64,000 nt of DNA, from positions 1 to 64,000 of the forward strand of contig DATEDF010000132.1 of the NCBI GenBank assembly GCA_035286465.1, written 5' to 3'. Below, one piece after another: positions 32,785 to 41,645 of this stretch. The stretch is from Fen-1231 sp035286465. GTDB lineage: Bacteria > Gemmatimonadota > Gemmatimonadetes > Gemmatimonadales > Gemmatimonadaceae. The notes under the pieces were generated by a model. It had not been told where the DNA came from, searched no databases, and saw only the letters and a list, made by a program, of their open reading frames with translations. The translations under genes were made by a program, and so were the position numbers. Position 1 is the stretch's first letter; every line of letters starts with the position of its first letter.

Positions 32785-34190
32785 CGGAGCCGGCGGTCGC
32801 GGCGCCCGCCGACGAGCTGACGCTCGCGAGCGGCGCGCTCATTCGCCGGAACGTCCTGCTCAACCTCGCGGGTTGGGGGCTGCCGGCGGCGCTCGCGCTG
32901 GTCGCGATCCCGATCCTCGTGCGCGGGTACGGCGATTCGCGCTTCGGCGTGCTGGCCATCGCCTGGGCCGTGATCGGGTACTTCGGGCTCTTCGACCTCG
33001 GGCTCGCGCGCGCGCTCACGCAGCGGCTCGCGGACGCGCTCGGCCGCGGCGCGCACCAGGAGCTGTCGCCGGTTTCCTGGACCGCGCTCGCGCTGATGGT
33101 GCCGCTCGGCGTCGTGGGTGCCGCCCTGCTGATCGCGCTCGCGCCCTGGCTCGTGGAGCGCGTGCTGGTGATGCCGCCGGAGCTGCGCGCGGAGTCGGTC
33201 GGCGCGTTCCGGTGGTTCGCGGTCGCGGTGCCGTTCACGGTGTTCACCGCGGGCGCGCGCGGGATTCTCGAGGCGGGGCAGCGGTTCGGCGCGATCAACG
33301 TGCTGCGGGTGCCGCTCGGGCTGCTGACCTTCGGCGGACCGCTCATCGCGCTCACGTACTCGCCGAGCCTCGTCGCGGCCGCGCAGATCCTCGCGGTGGG
33401 CCGCATCGTGCTGGCGGTGCTCCACGCCGCCGCCGCCGCGCGCGCCTTTCCCGCGCTCTTGAGCCCCGCGTTCCTGCGTCCCCGCGAATGGCTTCCCCTG
33501 GTCCGCTACGGCGGCTGGATGACGGTGAGCAACGTCGTGAGCCCGCTGATGAACTCGATGGACCGGTTCGGCCTCGGCGTGCTCCTCCCCGTGGCGACCG
33601 TGGCGTACTACGCGACGAGCTTCGAGGTCGTGACGAAGGTGTGGCTGATCACCGCCGCGGTGCTGCCGGTGCTCTTCCCGGCGATGAGCGCGACGCTCGC
33701 GACCGATCGGGCGCGCACCGTGCGACTCTTCGACCGCGGCACGACGCTTTTGCTGGCGGTGGCCGTGCCGCTCCTGCTCGCGATGGTGCTCTTCGCGCGG
33801 CCGGGAATCGCGTGGTGGGTGAACCCGGCATTCGCCGACGCGGCGTCGCCCGCGCTCCGCTGGCTCGCGGTGGCGATGTCGCTCAACATCACGGCGCAGC
33901 TCGCGCTCACGCTCGTGCAGGCGGCGGGGCGGCCCGACCTGTCGGCGAAGTTCCATCTCGCCGAGCTGCCGCTCTACGCGGTGCTGCTCGTGGTGCTCGT
34001 CGGGCGCTATGGGGCCACGGGCGCGGCGCTCGCGTGGGGCGCACGCGTCGCGCTGGACGCGGCGCTCCTCCTCTGGGCCGCCGCCAACGTGGTGCCCGAA
34101 GCATCGCGCGCCGTGCGGCGCGCCGCCCTGCTCGGCGCCCTCGCCGCCGGCGCGCTCGGCGTCGTCGCGGCTATCTCGGGGACGCGCTGA
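32781..34190 (+). CDS. Second Wzx-type flippase
   Basis: A 469-residue MVF/PST-superfamily protein with about 12-14 helices. After a short soluble start, LIRRNVLLNLAGWGLPAALA and GYGDSRFGVLAIAWAVIGYF match the Wzx N-terminus; MDRFGLGVLLPVATVAYYAT corresponds to the second half. The C-terminus is very Ala/Leu-rich. With the ligase/polymerase at 27.9 kb and the priming transferase at 23.5 kb it completes a second Wzx/Wzy-type set. The last 20 nt overlap the end of the convergent Wzi-like gene. Confidence 0.87.
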   Translation: MTEPAVAAPADELTLASGALIRRNVLLNLAGWGLPAALALVAIPILVRGYGDSRFGVLAIAWAVIGYFGLFDLGLARALTQRLADALGRGAHQELSPVSWTALALMVPLGVVGAALLIALAPWLVERVLVMPPELRAESVGAFRWFAVAVPFTVFTAGARGILEAGQRFGAINVLRVPLGLLTFGGPLIALTYSPSLVAAAQILAVGRIVLAVLHAAAAARAFPALLSPAFLRPREWLPLVRYGGWMTVSNVVSPLMNSMDRFGLGVLLPVATVAYYATSFEVVTKVWLITAAVLPVLFPAMSATLATDRARTVRLFDRGTTLLLAVAVPLLLAMVLFARPGIAWWVNPAFADAASPALRWLAVAMSLNITAQLALTLVQAAGRPDLSAKFHLAELPLYAVLLVVLVGRYGATGAALAWGARVALDAALLLWAAANVVPEASRAVRRAALLGALAAGALGVVAAISGTR

Positions 34191-35775
34191 GGGTGAGGGT
34201 GAGGTTCGGCACGTCCACCGTCCGCCGGCCGGCGGGGTTGGCGATGCCGTTCTGGAAGAGGTAGTTGAGCCGCCGGTTGGTCGCGATGCTCGCGGAATAG
34301 TCGTACGCTCCGGTGCGCAGTGTGGCGCGCAGGCCGGCCAGCAGCGTGACGTCGTGGCGGAAGAAGTTGGGGATCGGCTCCCGATAGAGCGCGCCGTCCT
34401 CCCACCGGATGCGCTGGAGCATCAGGCCGAGCGACCAGCCGGGGACGAGGTAATCCGCCGCGAGCCACTGGCCCTGCCCGCCCGGCCCGACGCTCGCGCC
34501 GAGGAGCTGCCCGCGCTGCGTGAAGCCCTGCGGCGCGGCGCGCCCCGTGTAGAAATCGGCCGGCGGACGCTCCGCGAAGACCACGCTCTGCTCGACGTTC
34601 GTCGCCTCGGCCTGAACGCGCACCGTCGCGCGAGAGCCGCGCGCCGGGAGGGCCCACTGGAACCCGAGCGTATACCCCTGCGCGTTGTGCGGCGCGATGA
34701 TCAGTTCGCGCAGCGACCGCGGCAGTTCGCTCTTCGCCCATTCGAACCAGAGTTCGAAGCGATCCTTCGGGAAGATCCACCGGCCGAAGAGTGACGTGAG
34801 CTGGTCGCCCGCGAGCGAATCGGCGCGCGTGCGCGGGTCGCCGGCGGGCCGCCACCTGGTGAACGCGTTGAGCGCGCCGGCGAGCACGCTCCCCTTCGCG
34901 CGCGCGGGCGCGACCACGAGGCGCGCGACGCCCACGGTGAGGTGCGGTGCCGCGCGTGGCGTGAGCGTGACGATGACTCCGCTCAGCGACCGGAAATCGT
35001 TCGACGGGATCGTGTCGAAGAAGATGGACTCGGTGAGCCCTCCGGCGATGGCGCGGAACTCGACGTCGCCGGCGCGGCTCCGGAGCGGCCGCGCCGAGCG
35101 CACGAACAGATGCGGCACGCCGGCGGCCTGAGTGGAGAGGAGGAGCGCGTTGCGCACGCCGGGCCCCCACCATTGATTCTCGCTCGACGCGCCGGCGGCG
35201 ATCGGGCCGGCCTCGATGGTGAGCGAGCTCTGGCCCGGCGAGGTGAGCGTCAGCGCGCGGTCGCCGAAGCGCAGCGGAAGGTCCGCCGAGTGCCCTCCGG
35301 TGTGCCACGGGGACGACCAGGCGCTCCGCCCCGGCTCCCGGCCGGGAAAGACTTCGAACCCGAGGTTCCGACTGACCGTGACTTCCGGCGCGAGGACGAT
35401 CGAGAGCCAGCGATTGGAGAAGTACGCGCCCGCGCGGACGAGCGCGTTGGCGCCGCGGCCGCTCCACATCGCGCCGTCGTTGAGCGCGAGCGGCACACGG
35501 TCGTTCCAGCGCACGTCCACCTCGGGGAGCGCGACAAACGCGTGGCGGGCGCGGTCGCCCGGCGCGCTGAGTGTGCGCGCCGAACGGATGAGGAAGCCGG
35601 CGGTGGGCGCGCTGTCGGCGAGTTGCCGGAGCCGCAACCGGTCCTCGGCGACGGAGCCGATGGTAGTGAGCCCGCGGAACTGCGCGCCGAGCGCGAGCGG
35701 CCGGAGCGCGACGAGCACCGCCGCCGGGAGGAGCAGTACGGCGAGCGCGACGACGGCGGGGCGGCGGATGCGCAT
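34171..35775 (-). CDS. Wzi-like capsule assembly outer-membrane protein (first of two)
   Basis: A 534-residue protein with an N-terminal hydrophobic signal (VVALAVLLLPAAVLVALRPL) and a beta-rich remainder. FGDRALTLTSPGQSSLTIEA, then ENQWWGPGVRNALLLSTQAA and GVPHLFVRSARPL match the Wzi family core in which WWGPG and the following region are conserved. Periodic beta strands with alternating hydrophobic residues to the end suit an 18-stranded barrel. Wzi anchors or guides surface polysaccharide. It is divergent from a paralogue with only 15 nt between the starts. Confidence 0.83.
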   Translation of the reverse strand: MRIRRPAVVALAVLLLPAAVLVALRPLALGAQFRGLTTIGSVAEDRLRLRQLADSAPTAGFLIRSARTLSAPGDRARHAFVALPEVDVRWNDRVPLALNDGAMWSGRGANALVRAGAYFSNRWLSIVLAPEVTVSRNLGFEVFPGREPGRSAWSSPWHTGGHSADLPLRFGDRALTLTSPGQSSLTIEAGPIAAGASSENQWWGPGVRNALLLSTQAAGVPHLFVRSARPLRSRAGDVEFRAIAGGLTESIFFDTIPSNDFRSLSGVIVTLTPRAAPHLTVGVARLVVAPARAKGSVLAGALNAFTRWRPAGDPRTRADSLAGDQLTSLFGRWIFPKDRFELWFEWAKSELPRSLRELIIAPHNAQGYTLGFQWALPARGSRATVRVQAEATNVEQSVVFAERPPADFYTGRAAPQGFTQRGQLLGASVGPGGQGQWLAADYLVPGWSLGLMLQRIRWEDGALYREPIPNFFRHDVTLLAGLRATLRTGAYDYSASIATNRRLNYLFQNGIANPAGRRTVDVPNLTLTLSASPR

Positions 35776-35790
35776 CGGTGGCGAAATCTG

Positions 35791-37404
35791 ATGCGCGCGC
35801 TTCGGGTGACGCTACTGGCGCTCCTCGTGCCGGGGGCTCCGTGCGTGGCGGCGGCGCAGACCGCGTCGCGGTCGTGGGCGGAGATGACGGCGGGGAGCGA
35901 ACTGGAGTCGTACCTGCGCGCACTGCAGGTGGCGGGGAAGGCGCCGGCGTACCCGGTGTCGGTGCGCGGATGGAGCGCGGTGGAGCGGGACTCGATCGTG
36001 CCGCGCGCGAGCGAGCATCCGTGGATCGCGCGATTTCGGACGCCGGCGCGCGGGGGCGGCGTGCGCGCTGCGCTGATTCGCCCGGAGCTGGAACTCGTCG
36101 AGAACACGGGGTTCCCGTACGGCGCGGACGACGGCGCGGTGTGGGCGGGGAAGGGCCTCACGATAGCGGTATCCGGCGGATTCGAGCTGCGCGCGGGCGC
36201 GCTCTCGGTGGTGGTGGACCCGGTGTTCTTTCGCGCGGAGAACGCGGCGTTCGCGCTCGAGCCGGTTCCCGCCACCGTGCGCGGCGCGCCGTACAACGAG
36301 CCGGTGACGCCGGGGACCATTGACCTGCCGCAGCGCTTCGGGCCCGGCGCGTACCAGCGCTTCGATCCGGGGCAGAGCACGGTGCGGCTCGACCTCTTCG
36401 GATTCGCGATCGGCGCGACGACCGCGAGCGAGAGCTGGGGGCCGGCAATCACCTCGCCGGTCATCCTCGGGAACAACGCGGCGGGATTCCCGCGTCTCTT
36501 TGCCGGCACCGCGCGCCCGTTGAACGTCGGGATCGGGCGCGTCCACGGACGGTGGTTCGCCGGGCAGCTCGGGCAGAGCGACTGGTCGCCGACAGACACC
36601 GCCGGCGGCAAGCGGCTTGCCGCCGGGATCGTCGTCGTCTTCCAGCCGCGGGGACTGGAGAACGTGGAACTCGGGATCTCGCGCTTCTTCCACCGCTTCT
36701 GGCCGAAGGACGGCGTGCGGGCGAGCGATTTCTTCATCCCCTTCGAGGGATTCCTGAAGCAGGGGCTCAGGAATAAGGACGATCCCTCGGCTCCGGGCGG
36801 CACGCCGGACAACCAGCTCGCGAGCTTCTTCGCGCGCGTGGCGCTGCCCGGGAGCGGCGTGGAGATCTACGGCGAGTACGGGCGCGAGGACCACTCGTGG
36901 AACATCCGTGACCTCGCGGGAGAGCCCGATCATATCAGCGCGTACACGCTCGGCGTGATGCGCGCGTGGACCGATGCGAGCGCCGGGGTGCTCACGACGA
37001 TGCGCGCGGAAGTCACGAACGCGCGGGTCACCGCGATCGCGCGTGGGCGCGGCGAGGGGCTGTTGTACGAGCACTCGCCGCTCGTGCAGGGGCACACGCA
37101 ATACGGCCAGCTCCTCGGCTCGCCCGCCGTGCGCGGCGGGAGCGGGGCGACGCTCGCGTTCGACCGGTGGTCGAGCGCCGGGCGCGTGTCCGTCTCGTTC
37201 ACACGCACGGGCCGCGCCGGCGAGGCGGAAGGCGGGCTTGGCCGCGGCGCCACCTCGGCGCTCACGCTCGATCTGCTGCGCTTTCGCGGCCGTCTCGATT
37301 TCACCGCGCGGCTCGGCGCGGTGCTCGAGACCGGAGTGAAGAGCGCCGGAGACCGCGCGCAACTCCACGCGGTGGCCGGCGCCCGGTTCCCCCTCGGCTT
37401 CTAG
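35791..37404 (+). CDS. Wzi-like capsule assembly outer-membrane protein (second of two)
   Basis: A 537-residue protein with the signal peptide MRALRVTLLALLVPGAPCVA ending AAAQ, then beta-rich sequence. QRFDPGQSTVRLDLFGFAIG, TASESWGPAITSPVILGNNA and GFPRLFAGTARPLNVG match the same core as its divergent neighbour (WWGPG replaced by SWGPA). It probably helps present or assemble the exported polysaccharide at the outer membrane. Its frame is open far upstream on the opposite side of the paralogue; the signal peptide fixes the ATG at 35791. The stop is 1 nt from the convergent SLBB gene. Confidence 0.83.
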   Translation: MRALRVTLLALLVPGAPCVAAAQTASRSWAEMTAGSELESYLRALQVAGKAPAYPVSVRGWSAVERDSIVPRASEHPWIARFRTPARGGGVRAALIRPELELVENTGFPYGADDGAVWAGKGLTIAVSGGFELRAGALSVVVDPVFFRAENAAFALEPVPATVRGAPYNEPVTPGTIDLPQRFGPGAYQRFDPGQSTVRLDLFGFAIGATTASESWGPAITSPVILGNNAAGFPRLFAGTARPLNVGIGRVHGRWFAGQLGQSDWSPTDTAGGKRLAAGIVVVFQPRGLENVELGISRFFHRFWPKDGVRASDFFIPFEGFLKQGLRNKDDPSAPGGTPDNQLASFFARVALPGSGVEIYGEYGREDHSWNIRDLAGEPDHISAYTLGVMRAWTDASAGVLTTMRAEVTNARVTAIARGRGEGLLYEHSPLVQGHTQYGQLLGSPAVRGGSGATLAFDRWSSAGRVSVSFTRTGRAGEAEGGLGRGATSALTLDLLRFRGRLDFTARLGAVLETGVKSAGDRAQLHAVAGARFPLGF

Positions 37405-37405
37405 C

Positions 37406-40018
37406 TCAGCGGCTGAGCACCGCGAGCGTCGCGAGGAGCGTCGCGACGAGCTGCGTGACCATCGAGAAGGTCTGAAGGCCGGTGCCCCTGGCCTCGGTCG
37501 TGTCCTTCACCGGCACGATGATCGTCGAGCCCGCGCGCGGCGTGGGGTCGGAACGGAAGATGTTGAAGATGACGCGGTGCCGGCTCTCGATCTTCCCGTT
37601 CGGCTGGATCACGTACGCGCTCCCCGCGTCGGCGATGCGACTTGGACGGCCGGCGCTCCGGAGGTAGTGCTCCAGCGTCTTGCCCGGCGAGAGCGCGACG
37701 ACGGTGGGGGAGTTCACCGCGCCCTTCACTTCCACCGTCGCGCGCACCGAGGGCACGTCGAGCGAGTCGCCGTTCTCGAGCAGGAGGTTGTCAATGCTCC
37801 GCGCGTCGCGGAGCACGGCGGTGAGGTCTATCCCCACGCGCGACGCGGTGTCGGTGCGCGCGCGGACGCTGTCAATGAGGCCCAGATACGAGAGCGCGCC
37901 GCGCCGCCGCGTGTAGTACGCGCCGTCGGTGTTCGCCTGCGTGGTGAGCCCGCCCGCGCGCTTCACGAGGTCGCTCACGCGCTCGTCCTTGTTCACGATG
38001 GTGTAGCGGCCCGGGGAGCGCACTTCACCGGTGATCGCGACGGTCCGGAGGAGTTTCCAGTCGGGCTGCTGGAGGATGAGCACGTTGTCGTACGCGCGGA
38101 GCACCACCTCCGGCGCGGGACCGCTCGGCGCGGGGAGCCCCGGCGGCCCGAGGTACTTGCCGTCGGGCCCGCGCTCGAAGAGGTAGCTCGAGTCGAGCGG
38201 GACGCGCAGCGTGCGCGCGAGCACGCCGCCGGCGCGATCCTCGGGGACGCGCGCGATCTCCGCCTCGCGGAGGTCGGCGCGCTCCTCGATGCCGCCGGCG
38301 AGGAGCACGAGGTCGCGCATCGTGATCCCTTCGCGGTACGGATACTGCCCGGTCCTCCGCACCGCGCCGCTCACCGCCACGTAGCGCGCGGGGCGGAACT
38401 CCGAGCGCGAGAAGAGCTGGATCTCGTCGTCGTCGGCGAGAGGCACGTCCGTGCCGAGCACGGCGCCGGTGGTGTCGCGGAGCACGGCGCGGAGCTGGAT
38501 GCGGGACGAATCGCTCTGGAGCCGCGAGATGAGCACCTGGCCGAGGTAGGCGTCGGGCTTGGCGCCGCCCGCGCGGCGAATCGCCTGCGAGAGCGTGAGG
38601 CCGTCCGTGAAGCCCTGCGGGCCGGGGGTCCAGACGTGGCCCTGCACCGCGATGCGATGGCGCACGCGGGAGTCGAGCGCGAAGACGCGCACGGCGTCGC
38701 CGGCCTCGAGCCGGAGCGCGGGCACGGCGCCCCTCGCCAGGTCATCGCCCGAGACGCTGAGCGCGATGCGCTCGCCGCCGCTCGCGCCGCGCTGCGCCGG
38801 CGGCGTGATGCGCGCGATCTGGACGCGCTGGAGTCCCGCCGCCGCGGTGAAGCCGCCCGCGCTCGCGATCAGGTCGCGGAGCGTCTCCCCTTCCTTCAGC
38901 TCGTAGGTGCCGGGGCGCGTGACTTCGCCGGCGAGCCGCACGTGGGCGCCGTGCACGGGGACGAACACCACGTCGCCGCTCTCGAGCCGCACGTCGTTCG
39001 TGGCGTCGCCACGGAGCAGGTAATCATAGACGTCGAGCGTCGCGACGGTCCTGCCGTGGCGGTTGATCGCGATGCGGCGGAGCGAGCCCGTCTCCGTGGG
39101 CCCACCGGCGGCGTAGAGCGCGGTGAGCGCGGTTCCCGCGCTCGAGATGCGGTACGACGCGGGCCGCTCCACGTCGCCGATCACGTAGACGAGGTTGCTC
39201 CGAAGGCGCGAGACGCTCACGGAGAAGTGCGTCGTGGCGCCGGAGCCGCGCCTCACCCCCGAGTAGACCCTGCCGAGCCGCACGTAGAGGAGCGACTCGA
39301 GATTACCCAGCGTGAGGTTCGCCACCGGGAGCTGGCCGACCTGTGGAATCACCACGAACCCTTCGCGCGTGACGTCGAGGAAGTGCGCCAGCTCGACGTC
39401 GCCCGTAAGGATCAGCACGAGCTGGTCGCCGGGCCCGATCTTGTAGCCGGGGTCCACGGGCCCGCTCGTGTTCGGCAGGAACTCGCTCGTCGTGGCGCGG
39501 AAGACCGAGAGGCCGAAGATCTGTTCGCTGGCAGGTTTCCGCGCGGTGTCGGCGCCCGCGGTGCGCCACGCGCGATCGAACTCCGCGGCGCTGATCGGGC
39601 GGCCGGTGATCGGATCGTAGCGCACGGCTCCCGCCCCGCCGCGCGCGCCGCGCTCCTCGAGCATCATCCGGTTGATCGCCTGCCGCAGCGCCTCGACGTC
39701 GGTGGAGTCGCTGATCCCGAGCGCACGCACCGCGTTCAGCACGTCGTCGCTGGGGAGCAGGTCGCGCCCACCGCCGGCGCCCCCCGGGAGGTACGCGTCC
39801 AGCAGGTTCTCGGGATACCCTTCGGCGCGGAGCCGCGCGCGCACCTGCTCGGCGGTGAGCCCGCTCGTGCCGATGCGCTGGCGGAGCTGGTTGATGAGGT
39901 CCGGGCGCGTCTGCAGGAGCTGCTGCGCCTGCTGCGGCGTCGGGACCTGCGCCGGGAGGGGAGCGGCGAGCGCGAGAGCGACGAGCAGACAGGCCGCGAG
40001 GCGCATTGGGCGTGGCAT
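37406..40018 (-). CDS. Large multi-SLBB polysaccharide export protein
   Basis: An 870-residue secreted protein. The signal peptide (RLAACLLVALALAAPLPAQ) is followed by a helical stretch, then the polysaccharide export domain from about residue 190 (GYKIGPGDQLVLILTGDVEL, EGFVVIPQVGQLPVANLTLG). Several SLBB modules follow: YVIGDVERPASYRISS, VRLAGEVTRPGTYELKEG, IAVQGHVWTPGPQGFTDG, VAVSGAVRRTGQYPYREG, VAITGEVRSPGRYTIVNK and VEVKGAVNSPTVVALSPG. A hydrophobic helix closes it (MVTQLVATLLATLAVL). Much longer than Wza (~380), it likely spans the periplasm as an export conduit. The first ATG at 40018 is 3 nt from a tRNA gene; ATG 40006 starts the signal peptide directly and is equally possible. Confidence 0.88.
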   Translation of the reverse strand: MPRPMRLAACLLVALALAAPLPAQVPTPQQAQQLLQTRPDLINQLRQRIGTSGLTAEQVRARLRAEGYPENLLDAYLPGGAGGGRDLLPSDDVLNAVRALGISDSTDVEALRQAINRMMLEERGARGGAGAVRYDPITGRPISAAEFDRAWRTAGADTARKPASEQIFGLSVFRATTSEFLPNTSGPVDPGYKIGPGDQLVLILTGDVELAHFLDVTREGFVVIPQVGQLPVANLTLGNLESLLYVRLGRVYSGVRRGSGATTHFSVSVSRLRSNLVYVIGDVERPASYRISSAGTALTALYAAGGPTETGSLRRIAINRHGRTVATLDVYDYLLRGDATNDVRLESGDVVFVPVHGAHVRLAGEVTRPGTYELKEGETLRDLIASAGGFTAAAGLQRVQIARITPPAQRGASGGERIALSVSGDDLARGAVPALRLEAGDAVRVFALDSRVRHRIAVQGHVWTPGPQGFTDGLTLSQAIRRAGGAKPDAYLGQVLISRLQSDSSRIQLRAVLRDTTGAVLGTDVPLADDDEIQLFSRSEFRPARYVAVSGAVRRTGQYPYREGITMRDLVLLAGGIEERADLREAEIARVPEDRAGGVLARTLRVPLDSSYLFERGPDGKYLGPPGLPAPSGPAPEVVLRAYDNVLILQQPDWKLLRTVAITGEVRSPGRYTIVNKDERVSDLVKRAGGLTTQANTDGAYYTRRRGALSYLGLIDSVRARTDTASRVGIDLTAVLRDARSIDNLLLENGDSLDVPSVRATVEVKGAVNSPTVVALSPGKTLEHYLRSAGRPSRIADAGSAYVIQPNGKIESRHRVIFNIFRSDPTPRAGSTIIVPVKDTTEARGTGLQTFSMVTQLVATLLATLAVLSR

Positions 40019-40021
40019 AGA

Positions 40022-40095
40022 TGGGCGCGCAGGGACTCGAACCCCGGACCTCTGCTGTGTGAAAGCAGCGCTCTAACCAGCTGAGCTACGCGCCC
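40022..40095 (-). tRNA. tRNA-Val (anticodon CAC)
   Basis: The minus strand folds as a 74-nt tRNA. The acceptor stem GGGCGCG pairs with CGCGCCC, the D-arm is GCTC...GAGC, the anticodon stem CTGCT/AGCAG encloses TTCACAC, and the T-arm holds TTCGAGT. The anticodon CAC reads GUG (Val). The 3' CCA is not encoded; a single A follows the acceptor stem. The SLBB gene begins 3 nt downstream. Confidence 0.93.
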
Positions 40096-40137
40096 GGGAG
40101 CGGTGAAAGGTAAGCCGCCGGGGCACGACGTGGTAGC

Positions 40138-40151
40138 GTGAGCGCGCTCAC
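40138..40151. repeat. Perfect 14-bp palindrome between tRNA-Val and rmlA
   Basis: GTGAGCG followed immediately by its inverted copy CGCTCAC. It lies in the 74-bp divergent gap and ends 18 nt before the rmlA start, so it could be an operator for either transcript. Confidence 0.4.
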
Positions 40152-40169
40152 GGTTCGATCTTACTCGCC

Positions 40170-41063
40170 ATGGCAGTTCCGACACGACGCGGGATCATCC
40201 TGGCCGGCGGCGCGGGGACGCGGCTGCACCCGCTCACGCAGGCGGTGAGCAAGCAGTTGCTCCCGGTGTACGACAAGCCGATGGTGTACTACCCGCTCAC
40301 CGCGCTGATGCTCGCGGGTGTGCGGGAGCTGCTGCTCATCTCGACGCCACACGACCTGCCGCTCTTCCAGCGGCTCCTGGGCGACGGCGCGCAGTGGGGG
40401 GTGCGGCTCGAGTACGCGGCGCAGCCGGAGCCGGCGGGGATCGCGCAGGCGCTGCTCATCGGCGAGCGCTTCGTCGGTGAGGCGCTTCCCGCGCTCGTGC
40501 TCGGCGACAATCTCTTCTACGGGCGCGAGGTCGTGACGCTCCTGCGCGCGGCGGGCGCGCGGGAGCGGGGCGCGACGATCTTCGCGCACCGCGTGAAGAA
40601 CGCGGGCGACTATGGCGTGGTGGCATTCGACGCCCGGGGGCGCGCGACGAGCATCGAGGAGAAACCGGCGCAGCCCAAGTCGGCGTACGCGGTGACGGGG
40701 CTCTATTTCTACGACCGCGACGCGGCCGCGATCGCGCGCGGCCTGAGGCCTTCGGCGCGCGGCGAGCTGGAGATCACCGACGTGAACCGCGCCTATCTCG
40801 CGCGCGGCGACCTCCACGTCTCGGTGCTCGGCCGCGGCGTGGCGTGGCTCGACACCGGAACGCCGGAGGCACTCCTCCAGGCGTCGCACTTCGTGCAGAC
40901 CCTCGAGGAGCGGCAGGGGCTCAAGATCGCGTGCCCCGAGGAAGTGGCGTGGCGCGCCGGATGGATTGATGTCGCGCAGGTCGAGCGGCTCGCCGCCCCG
41001 CTCGCGAAGACGTCGTACGGGGCCTGGCTGCTCGAGATGCTGCGGGAGCCGGGCACGTGGTGA
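40170..41063 (+). CDS. rfbA: Glucose-1-phosphate thymidylyltransferase
   Basis: A 297-residue nucleotidyltransferase with GIILAGGAGTRLHPLTQAVS at the start, then QLLPVYDKPMVYYPLTALML, VLGDNLFYGREV, GDYGVVAFDARGRATSIEEK, SAYAVTGLYFYDRDA, GELEITDVNRAYL and GVAWLDTGTPEALLQAS. These are the RmlA family blocks in the expected order and length. It makes dTDP-glucose from dTTP and glucose-1-phosphate, the first step to dTDP-L-rhamnose. A GATCTT lies 7 nt before the start codon. The next gene begins 7 nt before its stop. Confidence 0.95.
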   Translation: MAVPTRRGIILAGGAGTRLHPLTQAVSKQLLPVYDKPMVYYPLTALMLAGVRELLLISTPHDLPLFQRLLGDGAQWGVRLEYAAQPEPAGIAQALLIGERFVGEALPALVLGDNLFYGREVVTLLRAAGARERGATIFAHRVKNAGDYGVVAFDARGRATSIEEKPAQPKSAYAVTGLYFYDRDAAAIARGLRPSARGELEITDVNRAYLARGDLHVSVLGRGVAWLDTGTPEALLQASHFVQTLEERQGLKIACPEEVAWRAGWIDVAQVERLAAPLAKTSYGAWLLEMLREPGTW

Positions 41064-41608
41064 AGGTAACGGCGCTGCGCATCGGCGAGGTGAAACTGCT
41101 GGAGCCGCGGATCTTCGCGGATGAGCGCGGGTGGTTCTTCGAGGCGTGGAACGCGCGCGCCCTCTCGGCGGCGGGGTTCCACGAGCACTTCGTGCAGGAC
41201 AACTGCGTGCGGTCCACTCGCGGCGTGCTGCGCGGGCTGCATTACCAGCTCTGGAAACCGCAGGGAAAGCTCGTGCGGGTAACCGCGGGCGAGGTCTTCG
41301 ACGTGTCGGTGGACCTCCGGCGTTCGTCGCCGACGTTCGGGGAGTGGGTGGGAGAGCGGCTCTCGGGCGACAATCACCGGGCAATCTGGATTCCGCCGGG
41401 GTTCGCGCACGGGTATCTCGCGCTCTCCGAGACGGCGGACGTGTACTACAAGTGCACGGCGTTCTACGACCCCGCCGACGAACGGGCGGTGCGATGGGAC
41501 GATCCGGCGGTCGGCATCGCGTGGCCGGTGGCGGGCGTGGGAGCGCCGATCCTGACCCCGCGCGACCGGGATGCACCGCTCCTCGCGAACGCCGAGACGT
41601 ATCCGTGA
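41057..41608 (+). CDS. rfbC: dTDP-4-dehydrorhamnose 3,5-epimerase
   Basis: A 183-residue RmlC cupin. It has LLEPRIFADERGWFFEAWNA, EHFVQDNCVRSTRGVLRGLH (catalytic His at the end), YQLWKPQGKLVRVTAGEVFD, VDLRRSSPTFGEW, IWIPPGFAHGYLALSETADV and YKCTAFYDPADERAVRWDDP. It converts dTDP-4-keto-6-deoxyglucose to the L-lyxo form. GTG at 41057 (or 41060) is the start, overlapping rmlA. Order here is A-C-B. Confidence 0.94.
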   Translation: MVKVTALRIGEVKLLEPRIFADERGWFFEAWNARALSAAGFHEHFVQDNCVRSTRGVLRGLHYQLWKPQGKLVRVTAGEVFDVSVDLRRSSPTFGEWVGERLSGDNHRAIWIPPGFAHGYLALSETADVYYKCTAFYDPADERAVRWDDPAVGIAWPVAGVGAPILTPRDRDAPLLANAETYP

Positions 41609-41645
41609 GCGCTTCTGCGACCGCCGAGACGCTTCCGTGAGCGCT
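41590..41645 (+). repeat. Imperfect 32-bp tandem duplication at the rmlC-rmlB junction
   Basis: A 24-nt block (CGCCGAGACG, two variable bases, TCCGTGAGCGCT) occurs at 41590-41613 and again at 41622-41645, an offset of 32 nt. Each copy contains a GTGA, so the first supplies the rmlC stop and the second the rmlB start. A local duplication seems to have separated a formerly overlapping stop and start. Confidence 0.6.

Noticed and set aside
37577..40084. 835-residue plus-strand open frame opposite the SLBB gene
   Set aside because: Shadow frame: composition is Arg/Glu/His-rich, and it runs across the tRNA-Val gene.
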